Shown in pieces: positions 44,497 through 55,300 of a DNA stretch of 64,000 nt. Position 1 is the stretch's first letter; each line of letters begins with the position of its first letter. The DNA is taken from positions 7,981,014-8,045,013 of the forward strand of contig NC_046634.1 of the NCBI RefSeq assembly GCF_900324485.2, given 5' to 3'. Source of the stretch: Mastacembelus armatus. Its lineage: Eukaryota > Chordata > Actinopteri > Synbranchiformes > Mastacembelidae. Both the position numbers and the translations under genes were made by a program. Under the pieces are notes generated by a model, which was not told the origin of the DNA, did no database searches, and saw nothing but the letters and a program-made list of their open reading frames with translations.

Positions 44497-46547
44497 TCAG
44501 AAGTGTCGTGGTATGGGATTCTGAACCCCTTTTTTCTTCCTGCGGTCCCTTGATGCTCTGGGCTTGGTGTTCATGTAGTCGCTGTGGGAATCGACCCTCT
44601 GCAACTTGACCTGCAAGACCCATGAAGACAAATGTGGAAAACAAAAGCATAAAAAAAATGTCCCCATTCCTACATAGTTCAAACATCACTTCTCCTTTTA
44701 GTTCGAATGTGTTAGAGGAATCCCTTACCCAGGTGACGAAGGCAATAATGGTGACAGTTAAGCTGTAGACGATGAGAAGTACAACCACCAGAATCCAAGC
44801 CCAATGAAATTCATGCTTTATATTGTCATCCGGTTTATTGATGGCATTATTGCACTTGCATTGGTTTCCTGAAAGAAGCATATTCAGGAATTTCTCAATA
44901 TACTTTATACACACAAATGTATAGATCTTGGTACGTCTTAGGAATCCTTACCTTCCTTAAGTACTCGGACCCTCAAAGTACTTGGTACTGTTTTCAGGGG
45001 AGGAGGGTAGGTTACTGTGCCTTGACATGTGTAGACTCCCTGGCTACTGTCAGTCAGTCCATCGAGGATGAAACTGAATGATTTATGCTCACTGTTTTTT
45101 TGCAGTTTCATGCCCTGCTGGTTGGGTTTTCCTGAACAGTTCCATGTATTGTTTTGAAAGTTGCACACAAAGTGCGAAGTCTCATTATCATCCTTAAAAA
45201 GTTCAAACCTCACCTCGCCGGCAGTCACATTTGGACATGGCACATGCACACTCTCGCTGCCAGGTATGCAGACAGTTTTCAGCTCCACTGGAGAGAAAAA
45301 TGTGACAGTTATTCAGGTCCTAAGTGTGATACATATGAAATTAGTAAAATCTCTAATTCACTGCAGCAAGTTATGGCTTTGGCTTGCAAAATACTTCCAA
45401 TGTGACTTTAAACACATTGACACTTTGAAAGAAACGTTGTTCTGAGCATAATGAGAGCAGTCCAGCACTGTTTTTTGTTGCAGTGAAGCAAATCAGGATC
45501 CCCATCTTTTTAATCAACACCAAACACCGTTACAAAGGAAATGGCTTCTTACAGTTATAACTGCTGCAAAGATTGATCTAATTACAGTTAATTCCCCTGA
45601 CTGAAATTCTGGCATCGAAACCTGTCATTTCACAGCATCTCCACCCCCACGCGGAATTTTGTTAAATAACAGCACGTCTAAGCACATTTATCTCTGTTTT
45701 TTTTTTTTTTTGTAACCAGCTTAACATTTCATAATACAACCAGAGATGTGCCATGTGAGTGGTATACTTGAGTCAGCCCTGACTGACTCAAATATGCTAC
45801 TCACACATTTGTGGTTTACGTGATGTGGAGCTAGGTTTTGCACATGTTGGTGCCTTCTGCACTCCGCGTTAACAGCGGTTGCCCTGAAGTTGTGGCAACA
45901 TGTTGTTTTTTTATCCTCCTTAGACTCTGGTAAATGCTGGATCACATTAAAATGTCTCAACCTGCAAATGCATGTATTCCACCTGCATTAGGCCACAAGG
46001 GTCGTCTCAAGTGCTAATTAAGAGATAAGCAGTGAATAATTAAAGAAACTCGCTGTACGTGTAGCAGAACATACTCCTTTAAGCCTGAACCTTTCACGTT
46101 TCACTAACCCCAACCCAGAGCTGTCAGCCATAGAGTAGTTAAAACACACCACCTAAATATCTACTGAAGTCACTGCTGCAACCTTGTAATCCTAAAGTAA
46201 ATAAATTTATATTCATGTTTTACTGCGCTACAAATTAGGGAGCTACAAATCAGACCAAATAGCCTGTTGTAAATATCTACTGTATGCAAAGTACCATCAC
46301 TTGGATTAGTACACAGAAATATTTACTTATGAAGTTAATTGCTTACAATAACTTGTATTTTTCATTACTAGTATTTATAGTAATTAGTACCTGAATACTA
46401 ACCACTATGACTGTATGAATTACTGAAAGCTAGAGATAGATACAATAAAGTCTAGAACTTACCATTGCAGGGGCAGGTGTTCTGAGACTCAGTGGCATGA
46501 GACAACCTACAGCCCAGGAGGATCATGAACATCCAGCAAACCCTCAT
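44497..46547 (-). CDS. cd28: T-cell costimulatory receptor CD28
   Basis: CD28 on T cells binds B7 ligands and gives the costimulatory signal. Exons from the start are 46463-46547, 44952-45287, 44729-44868 and 44497-44610. They fit the one-domain-per-exon pattern of CD28-family genes and give 224 residues (human 220). Residues 1 to about 18 form a signal peptide. One Ig V-type domain follows, with cysteines at 46, 70, 79 and 116, N-glycosylation sequons at N48, N63, N74 and N78, and the ligand loop TYPPPL at 121-126 (MYPPPY in mammals). C144 and C146 in the stalk could form the interchain disulfide, and a transmembrane helix spans about 163-187. The short tail carries the single signalling tyrosine in Tyr-Met-Asn-Thr (199-202), then a basic run and PIPR. 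YMN favours CD28 over CTLA4; ICOS-type YMFM is not present. The tail lacks the second PYAP-type tyrosine motif of mammals. Confidence 0.9.
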
Positions 46548-48285
46548 CTTGATCTTTTGCCCTGTGAGTGTGAACGTGCCTCCAGCAGAATGGTGTCGTC
46601 CAGGCTTTTCCTCATCACCTAAAATTTGAAGCCCAAACTCCATGAACCGTATGTTGCAGAGAGATCGACACCGTTACTCCAGTGTCACGGACCCTGGCTC
46701 TGTGCACGCTTATCTTCAAGAGCAATACATCATATCCTTTGCTGTGCCTGTGAAACACTCCCACGAGGCTGCAGTGACTGAATCTCATATAACTACTCTA
46801 GAAGGAAAACATCCTGTGGCAGAAAACACCCCCTCGTCTGAAGTTTCCGCTCTCTCCCAGGGTTGTGACCTTTTGATTGCTTAATTATTTTATGTAAGAC
46901 TATTCATGTAGTAATTTAGGGCACATGCCACTGCAGGACAGATCAGTTCCCATGTCTCGGGTATGTGATTAAGGCCTGCTTTTGTAAACTGTAACGTAGT
47001 GAATGTAGTTCAGTTTTACTGCACAAATTTTGATTCAATTTGAGCAGTAGTCAGTTGTGCAGGTGCTGCACAGTTGATTTAGTTTTTTACCGTATATTTT
47101 AATATTGTGTAATTTGGGAGGGAGAAAAGAGACCACACAAATCTGTGTAAATCTAAGATGTTGTTTGTTTTTTACAGATTTTAGCTCCTGGTGACCTGTA
47201 ACCACTTGTGATATACCTTAAATCTTTAATACTAACTTACAAATAAGTACTGCATGATTATATGTTTTTTAATTTACAGCTGTGTTCAAGCTTTATGAGA
47301 AAAATAAAGTTGCAGCCAAAGTTAGAAGTGGAGTGAGTGACCAAAAGTGCAATGACCCAGTGGACCATGTGAAAGTTTTATGGAACAAAAAGCCAAAAAC
47401 TGGAAAAGAAAATGTGTCTTGGACAAGTGAACAGTGTGTGAGTCAGTCAGTGAGGCAACTGTATAGACACTGGCACAGATCCATCAGAGAAAAATAGTGT
47501 GTAGCTCCTCTATTGAGCCACTAGATGGCCACAAACTACTGATTCTAATCAGCCTGTTGACTAAAATGCAATAGTTTTGTAATACGGGCCAGAAAAACAA
47601 TCATTTTTCACTATAGTCTCATTTTAATTGCAGCAATATTTAATTTTGCTTCACTACTAATTAGAGGTTAGAGGTTAGAAAAGGGCAGAAATGTTTTCCT
47701 TTGTGTGCCAACACATGGTGACAGATTCATAGGATTGTGAAGTAGGGATTATGGCATTTCCAAAACGCTTCCTGTAATTGTAACTGAAAATGGGTGAGCT
47801 GAATTGACGGGTTAGTAATGTCATGTGTCCATATGGGCAACACGCAATAATCTCCTAATCTGGAACATGTCTCTTTTGTTTCGTGGTGATGGCATCTTTA
47901 GTGTTACATATACCTTCTTAACTCATCCAACTGTATTTTGTTTTATTTAATATTTTACCTTTATTAATTTTACTATTAATATTATTATTATTATTATAGG
48001 AAAAAGCTACTGGATGCTAAGGCTGCCTTCAGTGTTCTCCCAAGACTTTCAACCTTAAAAATATGTTAAATAATGTGCTGTTGAAGTAATCGACCTTAGA
48101 AAAGCAGATTTTTCACTTGTTTTATTTAAAAAAAAAAAAAAGACGAAGAAGAATACATTTTTTTCTTTCTTTTCATTGGTCTGATGGAGAGACGAAAGTG
48201 AGCATATAATTTAAACTTTCCTCTGTTAATCAGCAGAAATTAGTAAAATGCTAGGTCATTCTTCTTCTCTGCGATCACTTGTGCA
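46548..48285. other. cd28 upstream region and spacer
   Basis: This is A/T-rich sequence between cd28 and the promoter-like patch at 48.29 kb. A 71-codon open frame at 47282-47497 follows an AG acceptor-like word but matches no family I know. A CTCF-like word lies at 47518-47532. An A tract lies around 48130-48142. No gene is supported. Confidence 0.45.
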
Positions 48286-48480
48286 ATGAGGTTTTCCCGA
48301 GCGACCGTGAAGGCAGCACAGCTCTCTGGGCTGGACAGGAAACGACGGAGACGCGCAGCGTGTCTCCTCAGCGGCTCCGGGAGAGAAGAATGGAAAAGGG
48401 TCTGGGAGTGTAAATATAGACCAGGCGACGTGAGAAAACGTGAGGCCAAAGCTTTAAAACTAGATTTTTCTCTAAAATAG
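48286..48480 (+). promoter_or_regulatory. CpG-containing promoter-like patch (possible raph1 5' end)
   Basis: CpG dinucleotides are clearly denser here (about 48298-48440) than in the flanking A/T-rich DNA. A possible donor (CGACGTGAGAAA, about 48425-48436) precedes a strong acceptor at 48527. In mammals RAPH1 lies head to head with CD28, and here this patch points away from cd28 in the same way. It may therefore be the first exon of a raph1-like gene. Short frames on both strands here are arginine-rich products of the CpG content and are not accepted as genes. Confidence 0.35.
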
Positions 48481-48527
48481 ATAATTCCACCTTTTATTTG
48501 AGAGGTTTTTCTCCTTTCCCCCCTCAG

Positions 48528-48597
48528 GACAGGGATATCTGCTCCAGCTGGACAACATAGGAGAGGAGAGGACCCTCTTTGTCAACCCAAATTGACT
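48528..48597 (+). other. Exon-like segment, probably non-coding 5'-UTR exon
   Basis: The segment is bounded by a strong pyrimidine tract ending CCCTCAG and a consensus GTAAGT donor (48598). All frames are short; the longest reads into a stop before the donor. The placement suggests a 5'-UTR exon of a plus-strand gene starting near 48.3 kb. The gene identity (raph1-like) is only inferred from neighbourhood. Confidence 0.4.
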
Positions 48598-51500
48598 GTA
48601 AGTGGGTTTTTCTTTATTATCCCCGCATGTTTTAATTCCATAGCTCCTTTTTATCTTTCCTCAATGTCCATCTTCCTTTGAGCACAGTGCCAGTTGGAGA
48701 AATGGAGCTAATTATGCCATTCATTGTTGGCAGCATTTTGTGCTGTGGAAAGCAAAGGAGGAGCAGCACTACATGTTTACCACACTTCTCACAGGGACCA
48801 GGACCTGGCTTTACTGCTACTGTTGTTGGAGACCTGTGTCTGAATGGGGGTTTGTGTGCCCCCTATGCGGCCATTGAACAATCCCTTTCTTGGGGAGAAC
48901 CGGTGTGCAGCGTTTGGGCCGACTGGGAAAAGAGCCGCAGCTTTTTAATGGGAGTGACAATTAAAGATGAGTCCATTGTTATGATGCATCTGTTAGTTGT
49001 GTTTCCTTATCCAGTGTCCATGACTGTGTCCTGACCGGGACGTATGTTCAACCTTAATTTTCCACCTCTGCATCTGAGCAGAAGGGAGATGTGTGGTCTC
49101 CACCCTGTTCAGCGGGAGGAGGCTCTCAGCTGCTGCTCCTCTAATGGCCGATGGTTTTGTTGCGCTAATATGCACATCTTGCATGGGGACATATGAAACA
49201 CTAGAGTTTAAACCGCAGTGAAGTGTGTGTTAGTGAGGCTGGAATCGCTTCGTGGTTAGATTCCTTCTTCAGCTCATGAGCTGTGTTTTAATTCCCTTTG
49301 TTGGATGGCGCCGCCACTGCAGGCTGGATAACATGTTGCCAGTTTGACCAGTGTTTACCCCCAGTTTAATGCAAACACCCACTTTGTTTTGTAGAAACAG
49401 AAAGTCTAAACTGTGCAGTTTGTCACTTTGTTCAGAAGTCAATTATTTGTGTTTGCATTCCTGCTGCTTTACTGACAAAAAATAAGGAGATAATTGTAAA
49501 TTAACCTCTCCACCAAGGACATGCTGTTTCCTTTGCTCCCATTCAGGCATTAAGGCTGGAAAGATAATGACCTTTCACTGACCATGGGGTTCAAAGGTCA
49601 TTGGTAGAGGGGCTGTCTGACTGGCTGCCATATGCACTCAGGTTGTCACCCAGTAAACATTCCCAGTGCCTGTGTTATTTACACTGCCAAGGCCAGGAGG
49701 GGACAGTTTTTATCAGTATCTTTTCAGTTCAGGGGTGAACACAGCAAAACAAACAAAATGTGCTCAAGCAAAGCTTCTCCAAAGTCACTTAGACCAGCCT
49801 TTATTCCCCACTGTGGCATTATAATAGACCGTCTGTGTCCTTAAGGCACGCCTGATTTGCATCCACAAAGCACTAGACCAGAAGCACATTATTCTGGGCA
49901 TGGAGACAGTGCAGCAACAATGCAACCTACTCGCTCACAGGGCTGTTAATGGGGAAGGTGCTGGCCTTCTGGTTGCTCCCCCTCAGGCAAATGGCTTTAA
50001 GCTTATTATGTTTTGGGCAGGATCTTGGAGTCAGATTTAACTCACTATCCTGTCAGAGAATCAGAAGAAGACAGAAAACATGTGATGTCCAAAGCACATC
50101 TGGAAAACCCAGTGAACTGTTGTTTTCGTTCCTGCAGGCATTGTTACACTGCGCCTCTGTTCTCGGTGCTGTGTCCCATTATGGCTGGGCTTCCTAAGAA
50201 CTTAATCAGCAGCTTATGCAAAATAGAAATATTTGTTTTTGAAGTTAGAGGCAACTTTCTGAGCCTGTTTTAGTCCAATGAAGTTAAATCCACTGAAAAG
50301 AAGTTTTTGTAAAATTCACTGGTGCAAACACATGACCACTTAAAAGGCAACAGCGAGCATAAGGACAGACATGATTCAGCACCTCAGGCTGAAAACAGGT
50401 AAAACATATGTTGGAAAGGAGTGTGTCCTTTCAGTAAGAAGTGTTTCACTGTAAACTGTCTGTCTCAAGGCTGTTGAAAAGACAACATGGGTACAGGGTA
50501 TATATTTTGGGAGCAGGCACGGCTCAAACTAAAAATATGGTTTTCTCATTCATCCACCCCGTCTTACTTGGCCAAAAGAGGAAGGGAAGAAAAAGTCTGC
50601 TGCTCTTCTCCCTCTATCCCTCTGCTTCCTCTCCTTTTTGTATGTTTGATTTCCATGAGACGTAGTTGATTAGATGAGAAAAACAGTTGTCGAAATGTTT
50701 GGGGTTTAGGAACAATCCTCAGAGACCGTCTGCAGGAGACATTTGAAAAGCTATTCTTGGTTTGTGTGTGCGTTACTATCTCCTGGTCTGTCCATCTGTC
50801 AGCACTTTTCTGAGTCTGTCATGCGAGCTGCAAAGGCCATCTATGTCTGACCTCCACCCATCCATTCACCCATGTCCCTGGGCAGAAGACTTTCCTTAAC
50901 AAAGGCTCCAAAGTCAAGGCTGGAGGGTGGCGAAGGCGTTTGGTGTACGTTTACCCAGCTTGTGTTACAGCCAGAGGTGTAGGTGGGTGAAGGGAGGGCG
51001 GGTGGAGGATGGCACTTCAAACGCAGCCTTCGACACACCTTGATGATGAGCCAGGGGGTAGGGTGTAACCTGATATTAGCAGCTACCTTGGCTTGGATTG
51101 CAGAGTGAAGCGCAAACTGAAAACAGACCACCAGCTACTGCAGGGCCCGGCTCCTTGATGCCAAACAACATGCCATGTTATGGGTGTGATGAGCTTGAGT
51201 CAAAATGTGATAGAAAGTAGCTATGTGTTATTCCACCTGGGTGTGTCCCTCTTCTGTCACAGGCACGTGGTCCCAGCCTCTATGGGGCCTTGTTCTGGAA
51301 ACATTTTGCTGACCTTTGGTGGCAGCTGCCCCTGCCATTTGGAAACAAAGACAAATGGTTAACCATCCCAGCCATAGCCTGCAAAACCTCCGCTGTCCAG
51401 ATAGTTTCTCTTCCAGTTGGCCTTCTCATGCATGCTCACATCAGGGCTCACACTGGTGGCAAATCAATTGTTTGACAGCTGTAGCTTTTTACTTTGTGTA

Positions 51501-52224
51501 GATTGGGTATGGTTCTTCTGTTCTACTATTCATCCCCCTTTTTAGTATTAAACATGCGGCCACTGCACATGTGCCAGTACTGAAGCAGCAAACTGTGGAC
51601 AACTTGGTCTCTATTCTCCTTCTGCAGCTCTGATTGGAGTAGACACAAGGAGGGCACCCTGCTCTCCTTTCAGGGCAATATATGATCCAGGTCCTCGTTC
51701 AGCAGGTGCACTCAAGCACAAGACAATTACAGATACAAATGACAAGGACTGACCTACAATCAGATCTCCTTGCTATGTTAGTTTCCCTTTCTGTGCCATT
51801 TAGTGAGCGGTTTCTCCTGCAGCACACAGCACATTCACGAGTGTATGCATTTTTAGTACGGGTCAGTCCTGGTGGGATTTACACTCTTAAAGGAAAAGTC
51901 TTGGGTTTGCACTTGTTGCTTCCAGCTGTGGGTTGTAATTTGTAAGTGGAGAGAGGCAGTGTAATGTGTGGGAAGAGTGTGGAGAGAAAAAATGAGAGAG
52001 TTACTCAATAAACAACATGTCTCGCTGTGGCTGCATTGGATTCTGCTTTATTGAGGTGGAAACGGACAGCATTAGGAAACAGAATGCATTTGGTTTCTCT
52101 GTGTAATTGTTAGGCATCTGTATTAGACTAGCGGTCCAGAAATCAGCCCTTGTTGCTAGATTGAGAAGTACGGCCACCGAAGCTCGACATGGATAAGTGC
52201 GTTACACTATTTCCTGTTCACCAA
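48598..52224. other. Non-coding stretch (probable intron or intergenic)
   Basis: I see no coding exon or RNA gene. The 118-codon frame at 48678-49034 is open by chance, with no domain resemblance, and is not listed as a gene. If a plus-strand transcript starts at 48.3 kb, this is its first long intron. Confidence 0.4.
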
Positions 52225-52398
52225 TTTACACACACAGTCACACACTGGTGCAAGTGCTGCCATGGGGCCCCAGGAGCAACTTGGGGTTCAGTGTCTTGCC
52301 ACTTTATTCATGGCACTTTAACATGTGAGCTAGAGAAGCCGGGGGTCGAACCACCAGCCTTTTGGTTTATGGCTTTAGCTCCTGAGCCACAGTGACCC
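52225..52398 (-). repeat. tRNA-derived SINE
   Basis: Read on the minus strand it begins like a tRNA: box A TGGCTCAGGAGCTAAAGCC (52371-52389) and box B GGTTCGACCCC (52342-52352). The tRNA-unrelated body typical of a widespread teleost SINE follows, with words for AAGACACTGAACCCC and CACCAGTGTGTGA. The copy has substitutions, so it is not recent. The internal pol III promoter still looks recognisable. Confidence 0.75.
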
Positions 52399-55300
52399 AC
52401 AATATAATCAGTCCATGTTTTTAGTGGTAGGTTTTCCTTTGCAGATGTCATTAATAGGCCCTTCCTCACCCTGCCAGTCTTTATCTCCACACACCACTCA
52501 TTCCATGACCTAATTTCGTACATTTTATCTGATTTGCCATAATACACGTCTAGTCTATTGTATTGTTCATTCATTAATTGCCCCTTTTGTTTGCTATAGT
52601 GTTCACTGTACAGTTTGTTTAAGCAGCTTAGGCAGCTATTAGTCAGTGTGAGTTTAACGACGGCAGGTGGCTCATTCTCACTGCTGCACTCCCTTTACTG
52701 TATTACAGATGGGCTGTTCCACTCACTGTTGTCAGGTTGGTGTGTGTGTGTGTGTGTTAACTGTGTGTTAGACAGGAAATTGGAGGCCTGGAATAAAAAC
52801 AGGTATTTTGTGAGACTTGCTGACATAATTGTTGCGTTGTCACACATTTATGCAGTTGGCATCATGAACACCTGTGACTGCCACTAAGCCTGGAGGCACC
52901 TTTCTTTAGGTTTAGTTACACACAGTTGGCTCATCACTTTGAAACTGATGTTGATACTCAAGTTTGGAAAAGGCTCATCCCAGTGGGAATTCTCAACCAG
53001 AATTCCAGCAGTAGCATCAGATATCAGAGGGGAGCGCAGAAGAGGGAGGCATCGTGTTTCTTTCTCTGCCCCACCAGCCTGTGTAATCCACAGCAAAGTC
53101 CAGTTACAGCTCCACCACAAGAGCCATGGGCCAGCTGATGGATGGGATAGGTTGTCTGTGTGAATGGACAGACTTTGGGGCTGGGCTATGTGTGATGCAT
53201 CTTTGATATGGAAAGAGCACAAAGCGCTTAAGGCAAGCAGCAGTGCTTCAGAGACAGTATTAAGACCACACAAACTGCTAACTCAGAGGAAGCTACTTGT
53301 GCTGTCTGGCTGCTGTATAGAAAATATACATTATAGACTGGCTGTGATTTATAATCTGTCTGGTGTGAGAGTTACATATAGGAGGAGAATGCAGAGTTAT
53401 TTTCTGCTCTCTGGATCGCTTTCACATGCCTTTGCATCCCTTATCGAATTAAATGTCCAGTCCTTTGCAGCACATCATGGCCGTGGCTGCCTTATAGCCT
53501 GGGATAAACATCGGCACCATGACTTCCTGTGTCCTCTCTGCTTCCTGTCTCATCAGAGTTCATCTGTTTCTCATGAAACCATAACAACAGTTTGTGTGTC
53601 TGTGTGCAGGGTGCATTGTGTTTGTTTGCCTTTTTGCAGTCTCTGAACACTTATGGTTCAACATAGCTGAAACTGAGGGAGAGACGCACTGCATACACAT
53701 GCACAGATGCAAACAAAATAAACTATACTGTTTCCTCCCACCCCATTGTGAAATACTTTCCTCTTGGCCTAAAATGTTTAGATGACTTCTATTTACATGA
53801 GTTTACGGTTGTGCATTTGCCCTCTGGGCTACATTCAAGCCAAATCCACTGAGGATTCAGTTTTTATACCACCTAGAATACACTAACAATAGTGGCATTA
53901 TAGGGCCATCAGAGAAAGTGAAGGATGCAGTTACAGTGATTACAGTGTCCCTTCCTGGTGTCTTTTGGGAGGTTACCATCATATTGTGTTGGGGGTGTCA
54001 TGTTTATCTGTGTGGTTACAAAAGCAGTGGTGCATGTCTGAATCACTGAAACAAACAAATATCTATGATGCTAGACCAGAGCATGCACTTGATTTAAGTT
54101 GTCATCCTCTTGAATTGTAGCTCCAAACAGGATTCTGCTGCACTCCAGAAATACACTGGATTTGAAAACAGGCTCACCCCTACATTATTTACATTTTCCA
54201 AATGTTTCAACTATCTCTGTCTTCAGTTCAAGCCACAAACTTGTCTTCAGTACATAAAAAAAAACTGGGGCTGTAACGGCTTGTTCTACCATTAAATATG
54301 CACTGTAGCCTATTTTCCACCCCTCAGATCTTTAACTCCTCTCTCACTCGTAATCTGAAAAGTTACCAAAGCTCATGTTTGTGAGAAAGCAGCAACACTA
54401 TCCAGCACTAAGCCTGCAGTGAAACCTCAAGGAAGGGAAATGAGAAGAGTTGGAAAGCAGCCTACACTAGTCAGATTGCCTGTTCTCTGCATCCCAAGCC
54501 AAGTGCCCCATGGTTCACTACACATCGCCGTGTCACTAATGACTGTTCGACCAGCTTGGCTGCCAGGAAGAGTTAGTGAGGTGGAAGAACACCTGTGAGG
54601 AAGAGAGTGGAAATGATAAGAGGAAAGAAGTATCAGGGGGAGCATGAGAGGTTTTGGAGAACCAGTGAAATATTCTTCATGGCAGATGTCATGTGAAATA
54701 CAACAGCTTGGAAACGCTGATGTCATTCTTGGTTTTCCTTGTGTCTACACAAGTCATGCTTTTTCACACTTCACACATTCATGTTGGTGAATTTACTGTA
54801 CAGGCTGATGTTGGCTGGCTGCTCCATTTTCCTTTTACGTCAGGGTTCATGCAGGACACTGCAGGAATGCAGAGTTGTACTGACCTACTGTGCAGACACA
54901 ATGTAAGTGAAAACAGCCGTGCGTGCCGTGGTCAAAGCGGACTGACACATTTCTGTGACAGCATCCCTTGACAGTCACTCAAACCTGCAGGCTTAATCTT
55001 GCAGAATAGTGCAGTGTGTGCGTGTGTGTCTGTGCTGTTGTGGCTGTCTCTTGCCAAATCTCATTGACTAATACCATGGCAGCTCTCGGAGTGAGCCCAA
55101 GCCTCTACTGCCTGGCTGAAGTTCGAGGCTGAGTAGCTCGCTAATCTCTCTCTGCTCCACTGATCTTTACTTTCTAGGGATTCCTGATTATCTCGGCCCA
55201 CGTGCCACACGGGCAACTCACTGATTGAATCAGTGGAGTCTGGAGTCTGGCACTCTGGCCAACTTTGAGGCTATGAGGAGGGTTAGTAGCATATTTGTGG

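Noticed and set aside
47282-47497. 71-codon frame upstream of cd28
   Set aside because: An AG precedes it but no donor or start fits cd28 or any neighbour, and the sequence matches no family I know.
48240-48449. Minus-strand frame rich in arginine and leucine in the CpG patch
   Set aside because: It has an acceptor-like start but no poly(A) signal or partner exon, and its composition follows the CpG-rich plus strand. It looks like a chance frame.
48678-49034. 118-codon plus-strand open frame
   Set aside because: There is no domain, no splice context and no resemblance to a family; it is compatible with chance in this stretch.
53164-53646. 160-codon plus-strand open frame
   Set aside because: It has no acceptor or donor logic and no recognisable domain; composition is that of the surrounding non-coding DNA.
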